From: Erinaceus europaeus
Taxonomy: Eukaryota > Chordata > Mammalia > Eulipotyphla > Erinaceidae
NCBI RefSeq assembly: GCF_950295315.1
Contig: NC_080168.1
Location: 74,000,519 to 74,064,518, forward strand
DNA: 64,000 nucleotides
Direction of reading: 5' to 3'
Shown in pieces: positions 1 through 9,826 of this stretch (positions within the stretch are counted from its first letter, which is position 1; the number at the start of each line of letters is the position of its first letter). Position numbers and translations under genes: made by a program. The notes under the pieces are model-generated. The model saw nothing but the letters and a program-made list of their open reading frames with translations. It did not search any database and was not told the origin of the DNA.

Positions 1-205
1 CTGACCCTCTTATTATCAGCAAGGTCACAGAGAAGCTGGCATCTGGAAAGTCCTGGGTGTGCCATCTCTCTGAGCCTCCCAGTTCTCTCATCTGCATAAC
101 AGGACAATAATGCCATCCAATTGAGGATTGTGGGGAAGATGTCTAGTCCCTGACCCCACTAGGCACACTGTGGGCACACAGTTAAAGCTGCTGGGTCTTG
201 GCCTC
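1..205 (+). mobile_element. MIR-like ancient SINE relic
   Basis: The stretch around 80-115 reads like the MIR core: 'tctctgagcctccc' followed by 'ctcatctgcataa', the pattern of an ancient tRNA-derived SINE common to mammals. Ends are blurred by divergence and no tail is visible, so the limits are approximate. Confidence 0.45.
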
Positions 206-520
206 AGGTAAGTCCTGGTGTTCTTTGTCCATTCAACTCTCCCTGGTACCATGGCTTAGCTTTCTCTCTTCCCTTTGGTAGGGCTAACCCTGCTTTTGTT
301 TTTTCACTGAGGCATCCCTAGCACCTAATGACATATAACCCATGACTGGGTTAGACTCTGGTTCTAGCATGCCTAAGTGAGCAGTAGCATGGCTTCTCCC
401 TATAGTAAATTTCTCCATGTAATATATGGACATTAAACAACTCAACATAGAAGAGCTTCTCTTAAAAACCAGTGATGTTTTATACACTTCACAATTTTCA
501 TTTACATATAATTTTTAAAA
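206..520. other. No gene seen
   Basis: AT-rich sequence with only short chance reading frames. No repeat that I recognise. It ends in the A/T-rich target where the SINE at 535 inserted. Confidence 0.5.
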
Positions 521-534
521 AATTTGAACAGAGA

Positions 535-753
535 GGGGCCAGGTGGTGGCGCACCTGGTTGAGCGCACAGGTTACAATGCACAAGGACCCAGGTTCAAGC
601 CCCTCGTCCCCACCTTCAGGGGGAAAGCTTCACAAGTGGTGAAGTAGGGCTGCAGGTGTCTCTCTGTCTCTCTCCCTCTCTATCTCCTTCTTTCCTCTCT
701 ATTTCTGGCTGTCTCTATCCAATAAGTAAATAAAGATAATAAAAAATTTTTTT
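535..753 (+). mobile_element. Hedgehog SINE type A with TSD
   Basis: A tRNA-derived, RNA polymerase III type SINE. The head 'ggtggcgcacctggttgagc' carries the A-box region and 'ggttcaagcccc' the B box. A conserved body follows ('cttcacaagtggtgaagtag'), then a pyrimidine-rich stretch and an A-rich tail with AATAAGTAAATAAAG. It is flanked by a direct repeat, aatttgaacagaga (521-534) and aatttgaatagaga (754-767), with one mismatch. This is the hallmark of target-primed retrotransposition, probably by L1 machinery. Confidence 0.9.
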
Positions 754-767
754 AATTTGAATAGAGA

Positions 768-965
768 ATTATCATAGGTTCCTGCAGTTTCACTTCTGAG
801 TATATTTCCAGAAGAACTGAAATCTGACCCCAACAAAATAGTTTTAAAAAATAACCGAAAGCTAGATATTGAGAAGATATTTGTATACCCATGTTCACAG
901 CAACATTAGTCATAAGAGTCAAAAGGTAAAAAATCACTCCAATGTTGGATTTGAAGAAACAAACA
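768..965 (+). mobile_element. Old L1 ORF2 3' fragment
   Basis: The segment 'cccatgttcacagcaacatt' then 'agtcataagagtcaaaagg' matches the C-terminal ORF2 region that in younger copies here reads 'ttcatagcagcacaattcat'. Heavily diverged, no open frame. Confidence 0.5.
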
Positions 966-1176
966 TATTATATACTTTGCTATGTATATGGCCCATGCTT
1001 GGAACCAGCCCCCACTTCAGTGCTGTGATCCTGGAGTCTCAGTTTCTCCCTCTCCCTCTCCTCCCTGTGCCCCTCCCACCTCCCCACACCACCAGAAATA
1101 TCAATTCAGAAGAGTGAGGATTGGAGATGATGAACATACATGTGAATAAATAAAAATTCAGCCTTAAAAGGTAAAA

Positions 1177-1380
1177 CCCACTGGCAGTAGCACAGTGGGT
1201 TAAGCGCAGGCAGCACAAAGTGCAAGGACCAGTGTAAGGATCCTGGTTCGAGCCCCCACCTCCCCACCTGCAGGGAGTCACTTTACAAGTGGTGAAGCAG
1301 GTCTGCAGCTGTCTATCTTTCTCTCCCACTCTGTCTTTCCCTCCTCTCTCTATTTCTCACTGACCTATCAAAAAAAAAAA
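1177..1380 (+). mobile_element. Hedgehog SINE type B with TSD
   Basis: A second tRNA-derived SINE form: 'gcagtagcacagtgggttaa' A-box region, 'ggttcgagcccc' B box, 'gtggtgaagcaggtctgcag' body and CT-rich stretch. This copy lacks the long CAACAAC/GGGCAACAAAAGGG 3' part and ends directly in poly(A). An 11-bp TSD aaaaggtaaaa lies at 1166-1176 and 1381-1391. Confidence 0.88.
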
Positions 1381-1393
1381 AAAAGGTAAAAAT

Positions 1394-1557
1394 TGGGGCT
1401 GGGAGAAAGCACACCTGGTTGAGTATGTACCTGACCAAGAATGAAGCCCTGGGCTTGTGCCCTGGCAGAGCTTCATGGCTGGTGGAGTGGAATGGTGTCT
1501 CCCTTCTTTTTCTATCTCTCCTCTTTGTCCCTTCTCTGAAAAAAAAAAAAAAAAAAA
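1394..1557 (+). mobile_element. Diverged SINE (type A-like head)
   Basis: Begins 'ggggctgggagaaagcacac', then 'ctggttgag' as in type A, with a CT-rich stretch and an 18-A tail. The middle is unlike type A, so it is an older or separate subfamily. It sits immediately behind the TSD of the preceding SINE. Confidence 0.6.
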
Positions 1558-1644
1558 GAATGTGAACCCAGGAATGTAGCATCCTGAGTTCATTCTTTGG
1601 GAAGACAAATAAGCAAAAACTAAAAAATAAACAAATAAAACTCA

Positions 1645-1788
1645 AGTCTAATTTCTGGGAAATAGCTCAGCCAGAGTGCAGAGCTTACATGTATGAGGTC
1701 CCAGCTTTGATCCTGTGTGGCAGGTATGCCAGAGCTTAGCCTGACCAGTGCTCTGTTCTCCCTCTTTATCATTAAAAATGATTTAAGG
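1645..1788 (+). mobile_element. Older tRNA-like SINE (type D)
   Basis: Reads 'gaaatagctcagccagagtg', then 'catgtatgaggtcccagc', a decayed B-box-like 'tttgatcctgt', and ends ATTAAAAATG. It resembles the copies at 7450-7578 and 63645-63800. Old and diverged. Confidence 0.5.
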
Positions 1789-1953
1789 GGGCTGGGCAGT
1801 AGTGCAGTAGGTGACATCAACAACATCAACAGTGACCACAGCAAGTCTACAACAACAAGAGCAACAAAAGGGGGAAAATGGCCTCCAGGAGCGGTGGATT
1901 CATGGTGCAGGCACTGAGCCCCAGCAATAAATAAATAAATAAATAAATAAATA
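1789..1953 (+). mobile_element. Type B SINE with internal deletion
   Basis: The head 'gggctgggcagtagtgcagt' is joined after about 20 bases to the 3' body 'gacatcaacaacatcaacag', so the B box, the 'gtggtgaagcaggtctgcag' block and the CT-rich stretch are missing. The 3' part is complete ('ggcctccaggagcggtggat', 'gagccccagcaataa') and ends in an (AAAT)n tail at 1926-1953. Confidence 0.8.
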
Positions 1954-1984
1954 AGAGAAGAGACGGGATTAAAACCTCTCAATT

Positions 1985-3530
1985 TTGGGGGGAGTGATTA
2001 GCCTTCTGAATTTAAGGCAAGGACACACATAAAACAGGGCATTTGTGACCACAAGACAGCCCAAAGAAACCACCCCCACCCCATCCCACCAGCCACACAT
2101 CATATAAACAAGAGAAACCTAGAGATCACAATAGCACCACCTGCCAGCCATCAATAACCAGTACAAAAAATGCACAAGCAGAGAAACAGAACTAAATAGC
2201 CAGCTATGCCATATCAGCCAGACAGAAATGAAACAGAGAAAATACAAGGAATTACAGATTTAGGGAGACTCTCAGAGACAGACTACAGAAAAGCTCACTC
2301 ACTATGAGGACTCTCCAAAAATTTAAGCAAGAATTAAAAGAGCATGTTACTGTGGAATTAAAACACACAAGAGAGGAACTTATAACAGAGGTCACTAAGA
2401 ATCTTCAAATCTTGAAAGAAAAACTTCAGTCAGAACTCCAGGGAGTAAAAGACACTCTAACTGCAACCCATACCCAGGTAAAAGGCTTAGGAAGTAGATT
2501 CACATATTCCGAAAAAATAATCTCCAATCTAGAAGATATGGTCAGCCCACTCTTTCAATTCAAAGATATGGGAGAGGAATGGTTTAGAAAGACTGAAGCA
2601 ACTCTGTGAAATTTCAGATTCCATCAAAATATTGAAGAGTGATAGGTATATCTGAAGAGGAGGACAAGACCAAAGGCCTAGAGTCCATTTTCAGAGCAAT
2701 TTTAGCTGAGAACTTCCCTCACTTAGGAAACCCTCAGAACATTCTCATCCAAGAAGCAGAAATGATTACCCAGATTTATAAATACAAAAAGACCAATGCC
2801 AAGGCACATTACTGTAAAACTATCAAAAGTCAATAACAAGGAAAAAAAATTACTAGCTGTTAGAAAAAGGAAAGAAGTTACAAACAAAGGCAGAGCTATA
2901 AGATTTCATCAGATTTCTCTTTACTATTTCTAGAGGCAAGGAGAGAGTGGAATGACATATTCAAAGTACTAAAGGAGAGGAACTCCAGCCACGAATATTG
3001 TATCCTGCAAAGTTATCCTTCAAATATGAAGGAGAAATAAAGGTTTTCTCAAATATTCAAGAAGTAAAGGAATTTGCCACAATCAACCCCACCTTACAAC
3101 TACTGAACCAAGTCCTACCAGAGAAAGGAGGCAGCAAAAGAAAACAAGTTCCAAACACCAAGTTGCAGATGCTACCATGATGCCAACCTGACTCCCCCAG
3201 ACAGACAATCTCATCAATGTACCCTGGAACCCCACCTCTCCAGAGCCCTGCCCCAGCAGGGAAAAGATGGGGACAGGCTGGGAGTATGGATCAACCTGCC
3301 AATGTCCATGTTCATCAGAGAAGCAATTACAGAAACCAGACATCCCACCGTATGCACCCACTTCATGCTCCCAGAGAGATACAGAATAGGAAAACTTCCT
3401 ATGGAGGGGGAGGGATACAGAACTCTGGTGGTGGGAAATGTGTGGAATTTCATCCTTCTTATTCTATTATTTTGTTGATATTTTCTATTTTTTATTTTAT
3501 AAATAAATTAAATTAAAAATATATTTAAAA
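1985..3530 (+). mobile_element. HAL1-like half-LINE: L1 ORF1 joined directly to an L1 3' UTR
   Basis: About 300 bp of 5' leader, then a decayed ORF1 (2304-3180), then without any ORF2 the terminal about 375 bp of an L1 3' UTR of the A/A' type, ending 'ttttataaataaattaaatt'. The 3' part aligns with 56256-56610 of the full-length L1 here ('agaagcaattacagaaacca', 'tggtggtgggaaatgtgtgg'). ORF1-only elements are known as HAL1 (half-LINEs) and rely on L1 ORF2 supplied in trans. The junction near 3155 falls at the point that follows a splice-acceptor-like TTTCAG in other L1 copies in this window. No clear TSD was found. The HAL1 label is structural; I cannot confirm the subfamily. Confidence 0.75.
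2304..3180 (+). pseudogene. L1-type ORF1p remnant of the half-LINE
   Basis: ORF1p is the RNA-binding trimeric chaperone of L1 ribonucleoprotein particles. Three conserved blocks remain in three different frames. Positions 2304-2609 encode a charged, Leu/Glu/Lys-rich coiled coil starting MRTLQKFKQELKEH. Positions 2639-2836 encode an RRM-like block with IGISEEEDKTKGLE and AENFPHLGNPQNILIQEAE. Positions 2998-3180 encode the C-terminal domain with YPAKLSFKYEGEIKVF. Frameshifts and stops separate the blocks, so no full-length protein can be made. Its N-terminal part differs markedly from the ORF1 at 50471, so it belongs to another, older lineage. No ORF2 follows. Confidence 0.75.
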
Positions 3531-3534
3531 AACT

Positions 3535-3655
3535 ATAACAAGGGCAATAACAAGGGCAACAAAATGGGAAAAATGTCCTCCAGGAGCAGTGGATTCATTG
3601 TGCAGGCACCGAGAGCCCTAGCGATAACACTGGAGGCAAAAAAAAAAAAAAAAAG
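3535..3655 (+). mobile_element. 3' fragment of a type B SINE
   Basis: Only the distal part is present: 'caagggcaacaaaatgggaa', 'cctccaggagcagtggattc', 'gtgcaggcaccgag', then 'ggaggc' and a 15-A tail. The tRNA-like head is missing. Confidence 0.75.
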
Positions 3656-3677
3656 ATTTAAAAGAATAAAGAAATAT

Positions 3678-4847
3678 ATTTTTTTAATTTTTTATTTAAG
3701 AAAGGATTAATGAACAAAACCATAAGGTAGGAGGGGTACAACTCCACACAATTCCCACCACCCAATCTCCTTAACCCACCCCCTCCCATGATAGCTTTCC
3801 CATTCTCTAGCCCTCTGGGAGCATGGACCCAGGGTCATTGAGGGTTGCAGAAGGTAGAAGGTCTGGCTTCTGTAATTGCTTCCCCGCTGAACATGGGCGT
3901 TGACTGGTCGGTTCATACTCCCAGTCTGCCTCTCTCTTTCCCTAGTAAGGTGTGTCTCTGGGGAAGCTGAGCTCCAGGACACATTGGTGGGGTCTTCAAT
4001 CCAGGGAAGCCTGGCCAGCATCCTGGTGGCATCTGGAACCTGGTGATTGAAAAGAGAGTTAACATACAAAGCCAAATAAATTGTTGAGCAATCATGGATC
4101 CCAAGCTTGGAATAGTGGAGAGGAAGTGTTAGGGAGGTACTCACTGCAAACTCTAGTGTACTTCTGCTTTCAGGTATATATTTTGCAGTAGTTTATGGAT
4201 ACGTGTGAACATAAGCTCTCTTTCACAGAAACTGGTGTATATCTAGGTTATGGGACTTTGTTAGAAGGTGAACCACCTGAGATGAAATTAGAGTGTACTA
4301 TAAAAGGAAAGGTCTCACCTGAGTAATGAAGCTGAAGGGTTGTCATTCCACACGTGAAGTCTCTGGACACAGTCTGAGGTGAAGCATGTTGAGGTGGCAA
4401 TCGTTGCGTTGGTTAGGTTGTGATCGGTGGATGCAATATTATTTGGTATGGATTGGGAGACGCATATGGGAAAGTGGGCCCTATCCAAGGGTTCCAGGAC
4501 TGGGGGAAGTAGGGGCTCTATAGTGGAGATGTGAGTTCCTGCTGTCTTAGGGTTCAAAAAGACAGTCGATAGTTAATGTTATCATCACATTATTTGGTAA
4601 TTGGGTTAACTTTGAAAAGTCCTTTTGTTAGGGTTTTCTGTACAGTACCCAGTATCTTGTATATAGCTGTGCTATTGGATGCTTCTAATCTACTTGGTCT
4701 AGGCTTTTGAGAGAGTCCGCATATCAAATACACAGCCTATATATTAAAAAGATTCAGTTTGTGTTTTGAGAAACTTTGAGACAAACAACTGATTTTCCCC
4801 CTCTCATATTAATTAACTACTGATTTATATGTCTACATTTTGCTAGG
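3678..4847 (-). mobile_element. 5'-truncated young L1 (A-type 3' UTR only) with TSD
   Basis: Reverse complement of most of the 3' UTR of the full-length L1, corresponding roughly to 55450-56610. It is very similar throughout, including a 145-codon open frame on the minus strand at 3707-4144. The short tail side begins at 3678 on the plus strand. A candidate 8-bp TSD agaaatat lies at 3670-3677 and 4848-4855. Similarity to the 47-kb, 48-kb and 56-kb copies suggests recent insertion. Confidence 0.85.
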
Positions 4848-5045
4848 AGAAATATTTTTAAAAGAAAAGAATCTGATACATCTTACAAAATGGCTGAACT
4901 AAACATTGTGCTAAGTGAGATCATTGAGACCATTCAGGTAAAGCATCAAAATTAAACATATATACACACACATACATACATATATATATATAGAGAGAGA
5001 CACTTTCTACTTGCTTATTGGAATCCTTTAATAAAACTACTAGAC

Positions 5046-5305
5046 TGGAGTCGGGTGGTAGTGTAGCTGTTAAGCACACCTGGCGCAAAGCGCAAGGACT
5101 GGAGTAAGGATCCCAGTTCGAGCCCCGGGCTCCCCACCTACAGGGAAGTCGCTTCACAGGTGGTGAAGCAGGGCTGCAGGTATCTGTCTTTCTCTCCTCC
5201 TCTCTGTCTTCCCCTCCTCTCTCCATTTCTCTCTGTCCTATCCAACAACGACAACATCAATAACAACAGCAACAATAAAAAAACAAGGGCAACAAAAGGG
5301 AAAAT
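5046..5305 (+). mobile_element. Hedgehog SINE type B
   Basis: Complete head-to-tail copy: 'gagtcgggtggtagtgtagc', B box 'agttcgagccccg', 'ggtggtgaagcagggctgca', then 'ccaacaacgacaacatcaat' and 'caagggcaacaaaaggg'. An (AC)/(AT)/(AG) patch at 4960-5000 lies just upstream. Confidence 0.9.
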
Positions 5306-5344
5306 AAATATTAGAAAAAAGTAAAAATAAAAAAACTGAGAAGA

Positions 5345-5545
5345 CTTCTATATATAAAAAATTCATGAAGATAGGAAAATGGTGGGATAGGTAGAATGAT
5401 GGCTATTGAATAATGTAAACAGCTTCTGTCTGGGTTGATGAAAAACTTGGGGAGGTGGAGGGTGGTGATGGTTACTCAACAGTGTGAATATTTTCATGCT
5501 GCTATGCTTCAAATGTTATATTTTATGCCACATATACTTTACAGT
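5345..5545 (+). mobile_element. Ancient L1 3' end
   Basis: 'gtggtgatggttactcaaca' followed by 'gtgtgaatattttcatgctg' and 'actttacagttaaaa' resembles the 3' termini of old mammalian L1M elements (the pattern 'ggtgatggttgcacaacatt'). Strongly diverged. Confidence 0.5.
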
Positions 5546-5552
5546 TAAAAGG

Positions 5553-5615
5553 AGGAGGAGGAGAAAGTGAAGGAGGAGAAGGAAGAGGTAGGAGGAAGAT
5601 GTGATGGTGATGTTG
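5553..5615 (+). repeat. GGA/GAA-rich purine tract
   Basis: About 60 bp of nearly pure purine made of GGA, GAA and GAT units. Probably grew from the A-rich tail of the preceding old LINE. Confidence 0.7.
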
Positions 5616-5625
5616 ATGAGGACTC

Positions 5626-6883
5626 ATTCAAGACAGTTCAAACCAGCAGCATTGGCTCAGTCTGAGAAGGAGCAGGGAGAGGGGTTCCCCATGGAGGTGG
5701 CAAACCCAGGCAGCCCTCCCCACTGCTGCCTGGCATTTTAATTACCATATGTGTCAGCCTGTTCCTCACAGACTCAACTGGGGATAGCATCAGTTGCCCC
5801 CTGTTAGATCCTGATTGTCCTGCAGAAGCTGCCTTCTTGGGCTGTACTTGTCCTAGATTACTTCAGTGCAAGGACAGTAATCATTTGCTTGTACCTGATT
5901 ATGTCCTCAGTATGACACTAGCTGCTAAGCAGAACAGAGTGTGGGTGGAATTCAGCTGACTTCAAGTTTGGTTTCCCCAGTGGGCTCTCTCCCTACCCCA
6001 TTACCCCAACCCTCCCTTCTCAACTCCTCTGGTTTCACTGTGGCTTTCACTTTTCTGTCAAAATGGACCAACTGTCAGAATAGAGATGGCACAGTGCTCA
6101 TCTAAATTTCCTACTGATGGCATCCACATCAGAAGAAACCTGCCTAGACTGTAGATCAAAATTATTTCTCCTCTCCTCTGCTGCCAGAATAATTCTTATC
6201 GCTGAGAATCAAATCTGTTCCATGAGCTCATATATCATCATTACCTACAATACAGATTTTGAAATCAAAGCAGACCTGGCAATTTTATTGATGCTCAGAG
6301 CGGAACAGAGCCCGGGTCACCCTGAATCAGTTGCGGTGGCTTTGCCTTGCTGACAATAACAAACATGTCACTGACAGAATTACCAGAAAAGATGACTCGG
6401 TAAGTTTGGTGCACAAGGTAACTTGTCAGTGACAAGGGTGGGATATTTTTATCCTTATACTCAATGCTAATGAAATCAGTAGAGATAACACCTGATTGAA
6501 GACGTGTCCCTTGAGTGAGCAGAGGAAAGTAGAAAGTGCTGGAGTCTGCTTGTTTTCAAAGTCATTTTCAACAGAGCCATGAATTAATAAGGTGATCTTA
6601 AGAAGGACCGAGGAGGAGTTGGGGGCTTGAAGCAAAAACCCAATAAGGTCAGTATTATAATGCATTAGCTGGGTCCTGAATCGGCTCTTGAAGGCACAAG
6701 CATCCTTCACACCTAGTCTCAGTTTCCTCATTGGTTCAGTGGGAAAAATCACACCTTGCTACTTGGTGGATTGGATGCTGTCTGCTGAGTTACTGGAGAT
6801 CTAAGAATAGAAATAATTGAAGTACAGAAGTGACTTATAGATTGTGTATATACTTAATAAGATTTAACAACAGCAATAAAAAA
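5626..6883. other. No gene seen; possible MIR relic near 6640-6790
   Basis: A 1.25-kb stretch free of young repeats. Around 6715-6750 the text 'tagtctcagtttcctcattg' is MIR-like on the plus strand. Reading frames such as 6117-6353 have no recognisable motif. Being repeat-poor, it is a place where conserved non-coding sequence could sit, but I cannot judge conservation from one genome. Confidence 0.4.
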
Positions 6884-6894
6884 AAAACATTGTC

Positions 6895-7109
6895 AGGGGC
6901 CGGGTGGTGGTGCACCTGGTTGACTGCACGTGTTATAATGTGCAAGGACCTGGGTTCAACCCTCAGTCCCCACCTGCAGGGGGAGAGCTTCACAAGTGGT
7001 GAAGTAGTGCTATGGGTGTCTGTCTTCTCCCTTTCTAACTCCTACTTCCTCTCAATTTCTGGCTGTCTTTATCCAATAAATAAATAAAGATAACAAAAAA
7101 AAAAAAGGT
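6895..7109 (+). mobile_element. Hedgehog SINE type A with TSD
   Basis: 'ggggccgggtggtggtgcac' head, 'gggttcaaccctc' B box, 'cttcacaagtggtgaagtag', and an AATAAATAAATAAAG tail with poly(A). Perfect 11-bp TSD aaaacattgtc at 6884-6894 and 7110-7120. Confidence 0.92.
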
Positions 7110-7120
7110 AAAACATTGTC

Positions 7121-7449
7121 TGCCTCTCCAAGGGAGCAAAAAGAGGTGGGGCAGGGAAAAGGAGGAAAATTAGTGAGGGGAGAAGATATCTTAAGGGTTA
7201 GTCAGAACTCCCTGTACTGAAGCCTGTAGACCATGGACTGCCAACAAGTCACTGTCAACATACACTTCACCCATCACTGCTACTGTCCTTCAAAGGTCTT
7301 TTCAAAAGTCTTTATTTCTAGACCAATTCATCAAATTTCCTTCAGAACTCAAGGTTAGGATAATATCTACTTTCTCGTGATTCTATCATAGTTTGTTCCT
7401 TTTTTTTTTTTTTTTTTTTGGCTGTCATGATGTTTAGGGTTATTAGTAG
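7121..7449. other. No gene seen; contains a poly(T) run
   Basis: Unremarkable sequence with a T19 run at about 7401-7419, possibly the reversed tail of a decayed element. Confidence 0.4.
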
Positions 7450-7578
7450 CCTAGGAAGTAAAGTAAAGGCCATCGAAAGTAAAGCAATGTGCTCTCCAAC
7501 CATGAGGTCCTGAGTTCTATCCCTGACATCATATCTGCCAGAATGGTGCTTAGTGCTTGGGTTCTCTAATACATAAAA
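7450..7578 (+). mobile_element. Older tRNA-like SINE (type D)
   Basis: 'aaccatgaggtcctgagttc' then 'tatccctgacatcatat' parallels the copy at 63645 ('catgaggtcccaagttcagt', 'ccccagcagcac'). The tail merges into the pyrimidine tract that follows. Confidence 0.45.
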
Positions 7579-7579
7579 G

Positions 7580-7844
7580 GTTCTTTCTTTCCTTCTTTCA
7601 TTCTTCCTTCCTTCTTTCCTCCCTCCTTCCCTTTATTTCTCTTTTCTTCCTTTCTTTCTCTTTCTTTCCTTCTCTTTTTCTCCTTTCCTTCCTTCCTCCC
7701 TCCCTTTTCTTCCTTCCTTCCTTCATTTCTTTCTTTCCTTCTTTTTCTTTCCCTTACTCTTCTTCCTTTCCTTTTCTTTCTTTCTCTCTTTCTTTCTTCC
7801 TTTCCTTTTCTGTCTTCCTTTATCTCTTCCTTCCTTTCTTTCTC

Positions 7845-7879
<35 letters not shown>

Positions 7880-7935
7880 CTTTCTCTCTTTCTTTCTTTC
7901 TTTTCTTTCTTTCTTCCTTTCTATCTTTTTCTATG
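7580..7935 (+). repeat. 350-bp CTTT/CCTT polypyrimidine tract
   Basis: Almost uninterrupted C and T on the plus strand, with (TTTC)n and (TTCC)n units; the purest part is (CTTT)n at about 7848-7878. It opens long but meaningless frames on both strands. Such tracts can form triplex (H-DNA) structures and are highly variable in length. Confidence 0.95.
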
Positions 7936-7974
7936 CTCCTAGAAGTGATGTTTCTCAGTCTGTTACCTGACATC

Positions 7975-8195
7975 ACTGTGGGCTTCTCTCACCCTCTTCA
8001 ATGTGATAGAGTAGACAGAATAGCCAAAGTGTAAGTCTTGCTCCTTCAACATGCTGACTGTGTCCTTATAGGCAAGCCATTTCACTCCTTTAAACATGTG
8101 CCTCCACTGGTAAAATGATTTCAAAGTTGTCAGGATTAGAAGTAAGGATATAAAAGGTCTGGTGCTAAGTAGGTGCTTTAAAAACCATTAATTAT
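7975..8195 (+). mobile_element. MIR ancient SINE
   Basis: Good match to the MIR layout: 'ataggcaagccatttcactc', a core around 'ctggtaaaatgatttcaaag', 'gttgtcaggattagaagtaa', and the 3' part 'ctggtgctaagtaggtgctt'. Old relic shared by mammals. Confidence 0.7.
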
Positions 8196-8325
8196 TGAGC
8201 CAGTGAAATAGCTCACTTGGATAGTGTGCTGCTTTGCCATGTGTGCCACCCAGGTTTGAGTCCAGCCTTCTTTCAGTGCTTTGTCATCTATTTCTGGCTC
8301 TCTGTCTCTATCTTTAAAAAAGGGT
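8196..8325 (+). mobile_element. Older SINE (type C)
   Basis: 'ccagtgaaatagctcacttg', 'gatagtgtgctgctttgcca' and 'caggtttgagtcc' (B-box-like), ending in a short A-rich tail. A second copy lies at 39985-40145. Clearly tRNA-like but distinct from types A and B. Confidence 0.65.
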
Positions 8326-8520
8326 ATGTACTATATTTCCCATAGTAATGTAATGATTATTTTACTCTTTTTCCTGTAAGCTTTTTCCTCCTTTTAATTA
8401 TATAAGCCTTCTTAAACCTGCTGGTTGTTAGTAGGCTACAAATACATGAATAACTTGTGAGCCTCCAGGTCTGGCACATTATGTGGCAGTATTTGATTAC
8501 AGGGAGGACAATGCCTGGTC

Positions 8521-8702
8521 AGGGCTGGGTGGTATCACACCTGGTAGAGCATTCAGGTTACCATGAGCAAGGAACAGGGTAACAGGTCCCAGACCCTATC
8601 TGCAGGGGCTTAAGCTTCAGGAGCAGTGAACAGTGCTGTAGGTGGCTCTCTCTCACCATCCCTTTCAATTTCTATTTCAATCAAATTAACTAATAAAAAA
8701 TA
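8521..8702 (+). mobile_element. Diverged SINE type A
   Basis: 'cagggctgggtggtatcaca' then 'cctggtagagcattcaggtt', with a decayed B box 'gggtaacaggtccc', CT-rich stretch and ACTAATAAAAAA tail. Older than the TSD-bearing type A copies. Confidence 0.75.
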
Positions 8703-9524
8703 GCTGCATGGTGATCTCAGCTGCTGTCCTTGATGTGTCTGTACTGAGACCACCTGCCTCTGGGCTGCTCCCCAGTGAGTGCAGTGGGAACAGGAATGAA
8801 GGTGCACTCCTGGGAAACATAGAAGTTCAGTTCTAACCCATGGTCTTCCTGAACTTTTCTTAGAACTGCCCTGTGGCCTAAGAAGCATCCACAAGACCCT
8901 TCTTCCTCCATATGTGTGCCCCCCCAAAAGTCAGACCTGCACTGTGGTCTTCTGAAGGCTTGCCCAACTTCTACTGGGTCCCTCACCACTGTCTCCTATA
9001 GATGTCTTCCCTAAGTTCATCGTATGTTTAATCTTATCTTGCCTTCAGCAATAACCCTGGAAAAAAGAAGAAAAAAAAAAGGCAGAAGACCAAGCACTGA
9101 GAAATAAGGCAGGAACAGAAAAGCTAGAATCCAGTGTCCAAATGATGGAAATACAATCCCAGGTGAGAGGGAGAGGGAGGGGGAGGGGGAGGGGAGGGAG
9201 GGGATGGCAAGGCAGGCATCCCCAAGGAGGAATTCCTGAAGTTCCAGCAACCAGGCAGAGGCTCAGTTATTGACCTGCAGAGTCCAGGCTGGGGGGTGGG
9301 TAGGGGAGCTGAATATCATATAGGCCTTACAGGTGAGGTTGGGGAGAGAAGGAAAGTTGACCTTTCTTGAGGTTACCAAAGGGGCAGGGAGTTAGATGCG
9401 GGGAAGAGATACAGTACAATACAGTGGATGGAGGGTGGCACTTAGATAGAGGGCAAGGTGTGCTAACACATATTTTGGGGAGATATGACAGTGTGCTCAG
9501 TCTTGTAAAGCAACATATCCTCAG
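8703..9524. other. No gene seen; contains a GGGA purine patch
   Basis: Single-copy-looking sequence without a recognisable gene. A (GGGA)n-type patch at about 9166-9201 is G-rich enough for G-quadruplex formation. Confidence 0.4.
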
Positions 9525-9728
9525 GACTGGGCAATGGCACACCCAGTAGAGTACATACATTATTATGTACACAAGGTTACAGTTTCTTGTCCCCAACTGT
9601 GGTGGTAAAGGGGGGAGGGCAAGAGCTTCACAAATGGTGAAAGCTACCTGTTGTACCTGTTGCAGGAATCACCCTCTCCTTCTTTATCTCCTTTCCCTCT
9701 CAATTTCTCTGTTTCTATAAAAAACACT
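9525..9728 (+). mobile_element. Diverged SINE type A
   Basis: 'actgggcaatggcacaccca' head, weak B box 'ggttacagtttc', 'cttcacaaatggtgaaagc', CT-rich stretch, short A tail. Several small insertions disturb the body. Confidence 0.7.
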
Positions 9729-9739
9729 AAACAAAAATG

Positions 9740-9826
9740 AAGAAGAAAGAAGGAGAGAAAGAAAGGAAGGAAGGGAAAGAAAATAAGAAAGAGAGAAAGA
9801 AAGAAAGAGGAAGAAAATGAAAAAAT
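9740..9826 (+). repeat. GAAA/GGAA purine microsatellite
   Basis: About 87 bp of GAAA, GGAA and GAGA units between two SINE pieces, probably expanded from the A-rich tail of the preceding SINE. Confidence 0.85.

Noticed and set aside
7557..7976. Overlapping long frames on both strands (137 and 136 codons)
   Set aside because: They are Ser/Phe/Leu and Lys/Glu/Arg repeats encoded by the CTTT/GAAA tract, not proteins.
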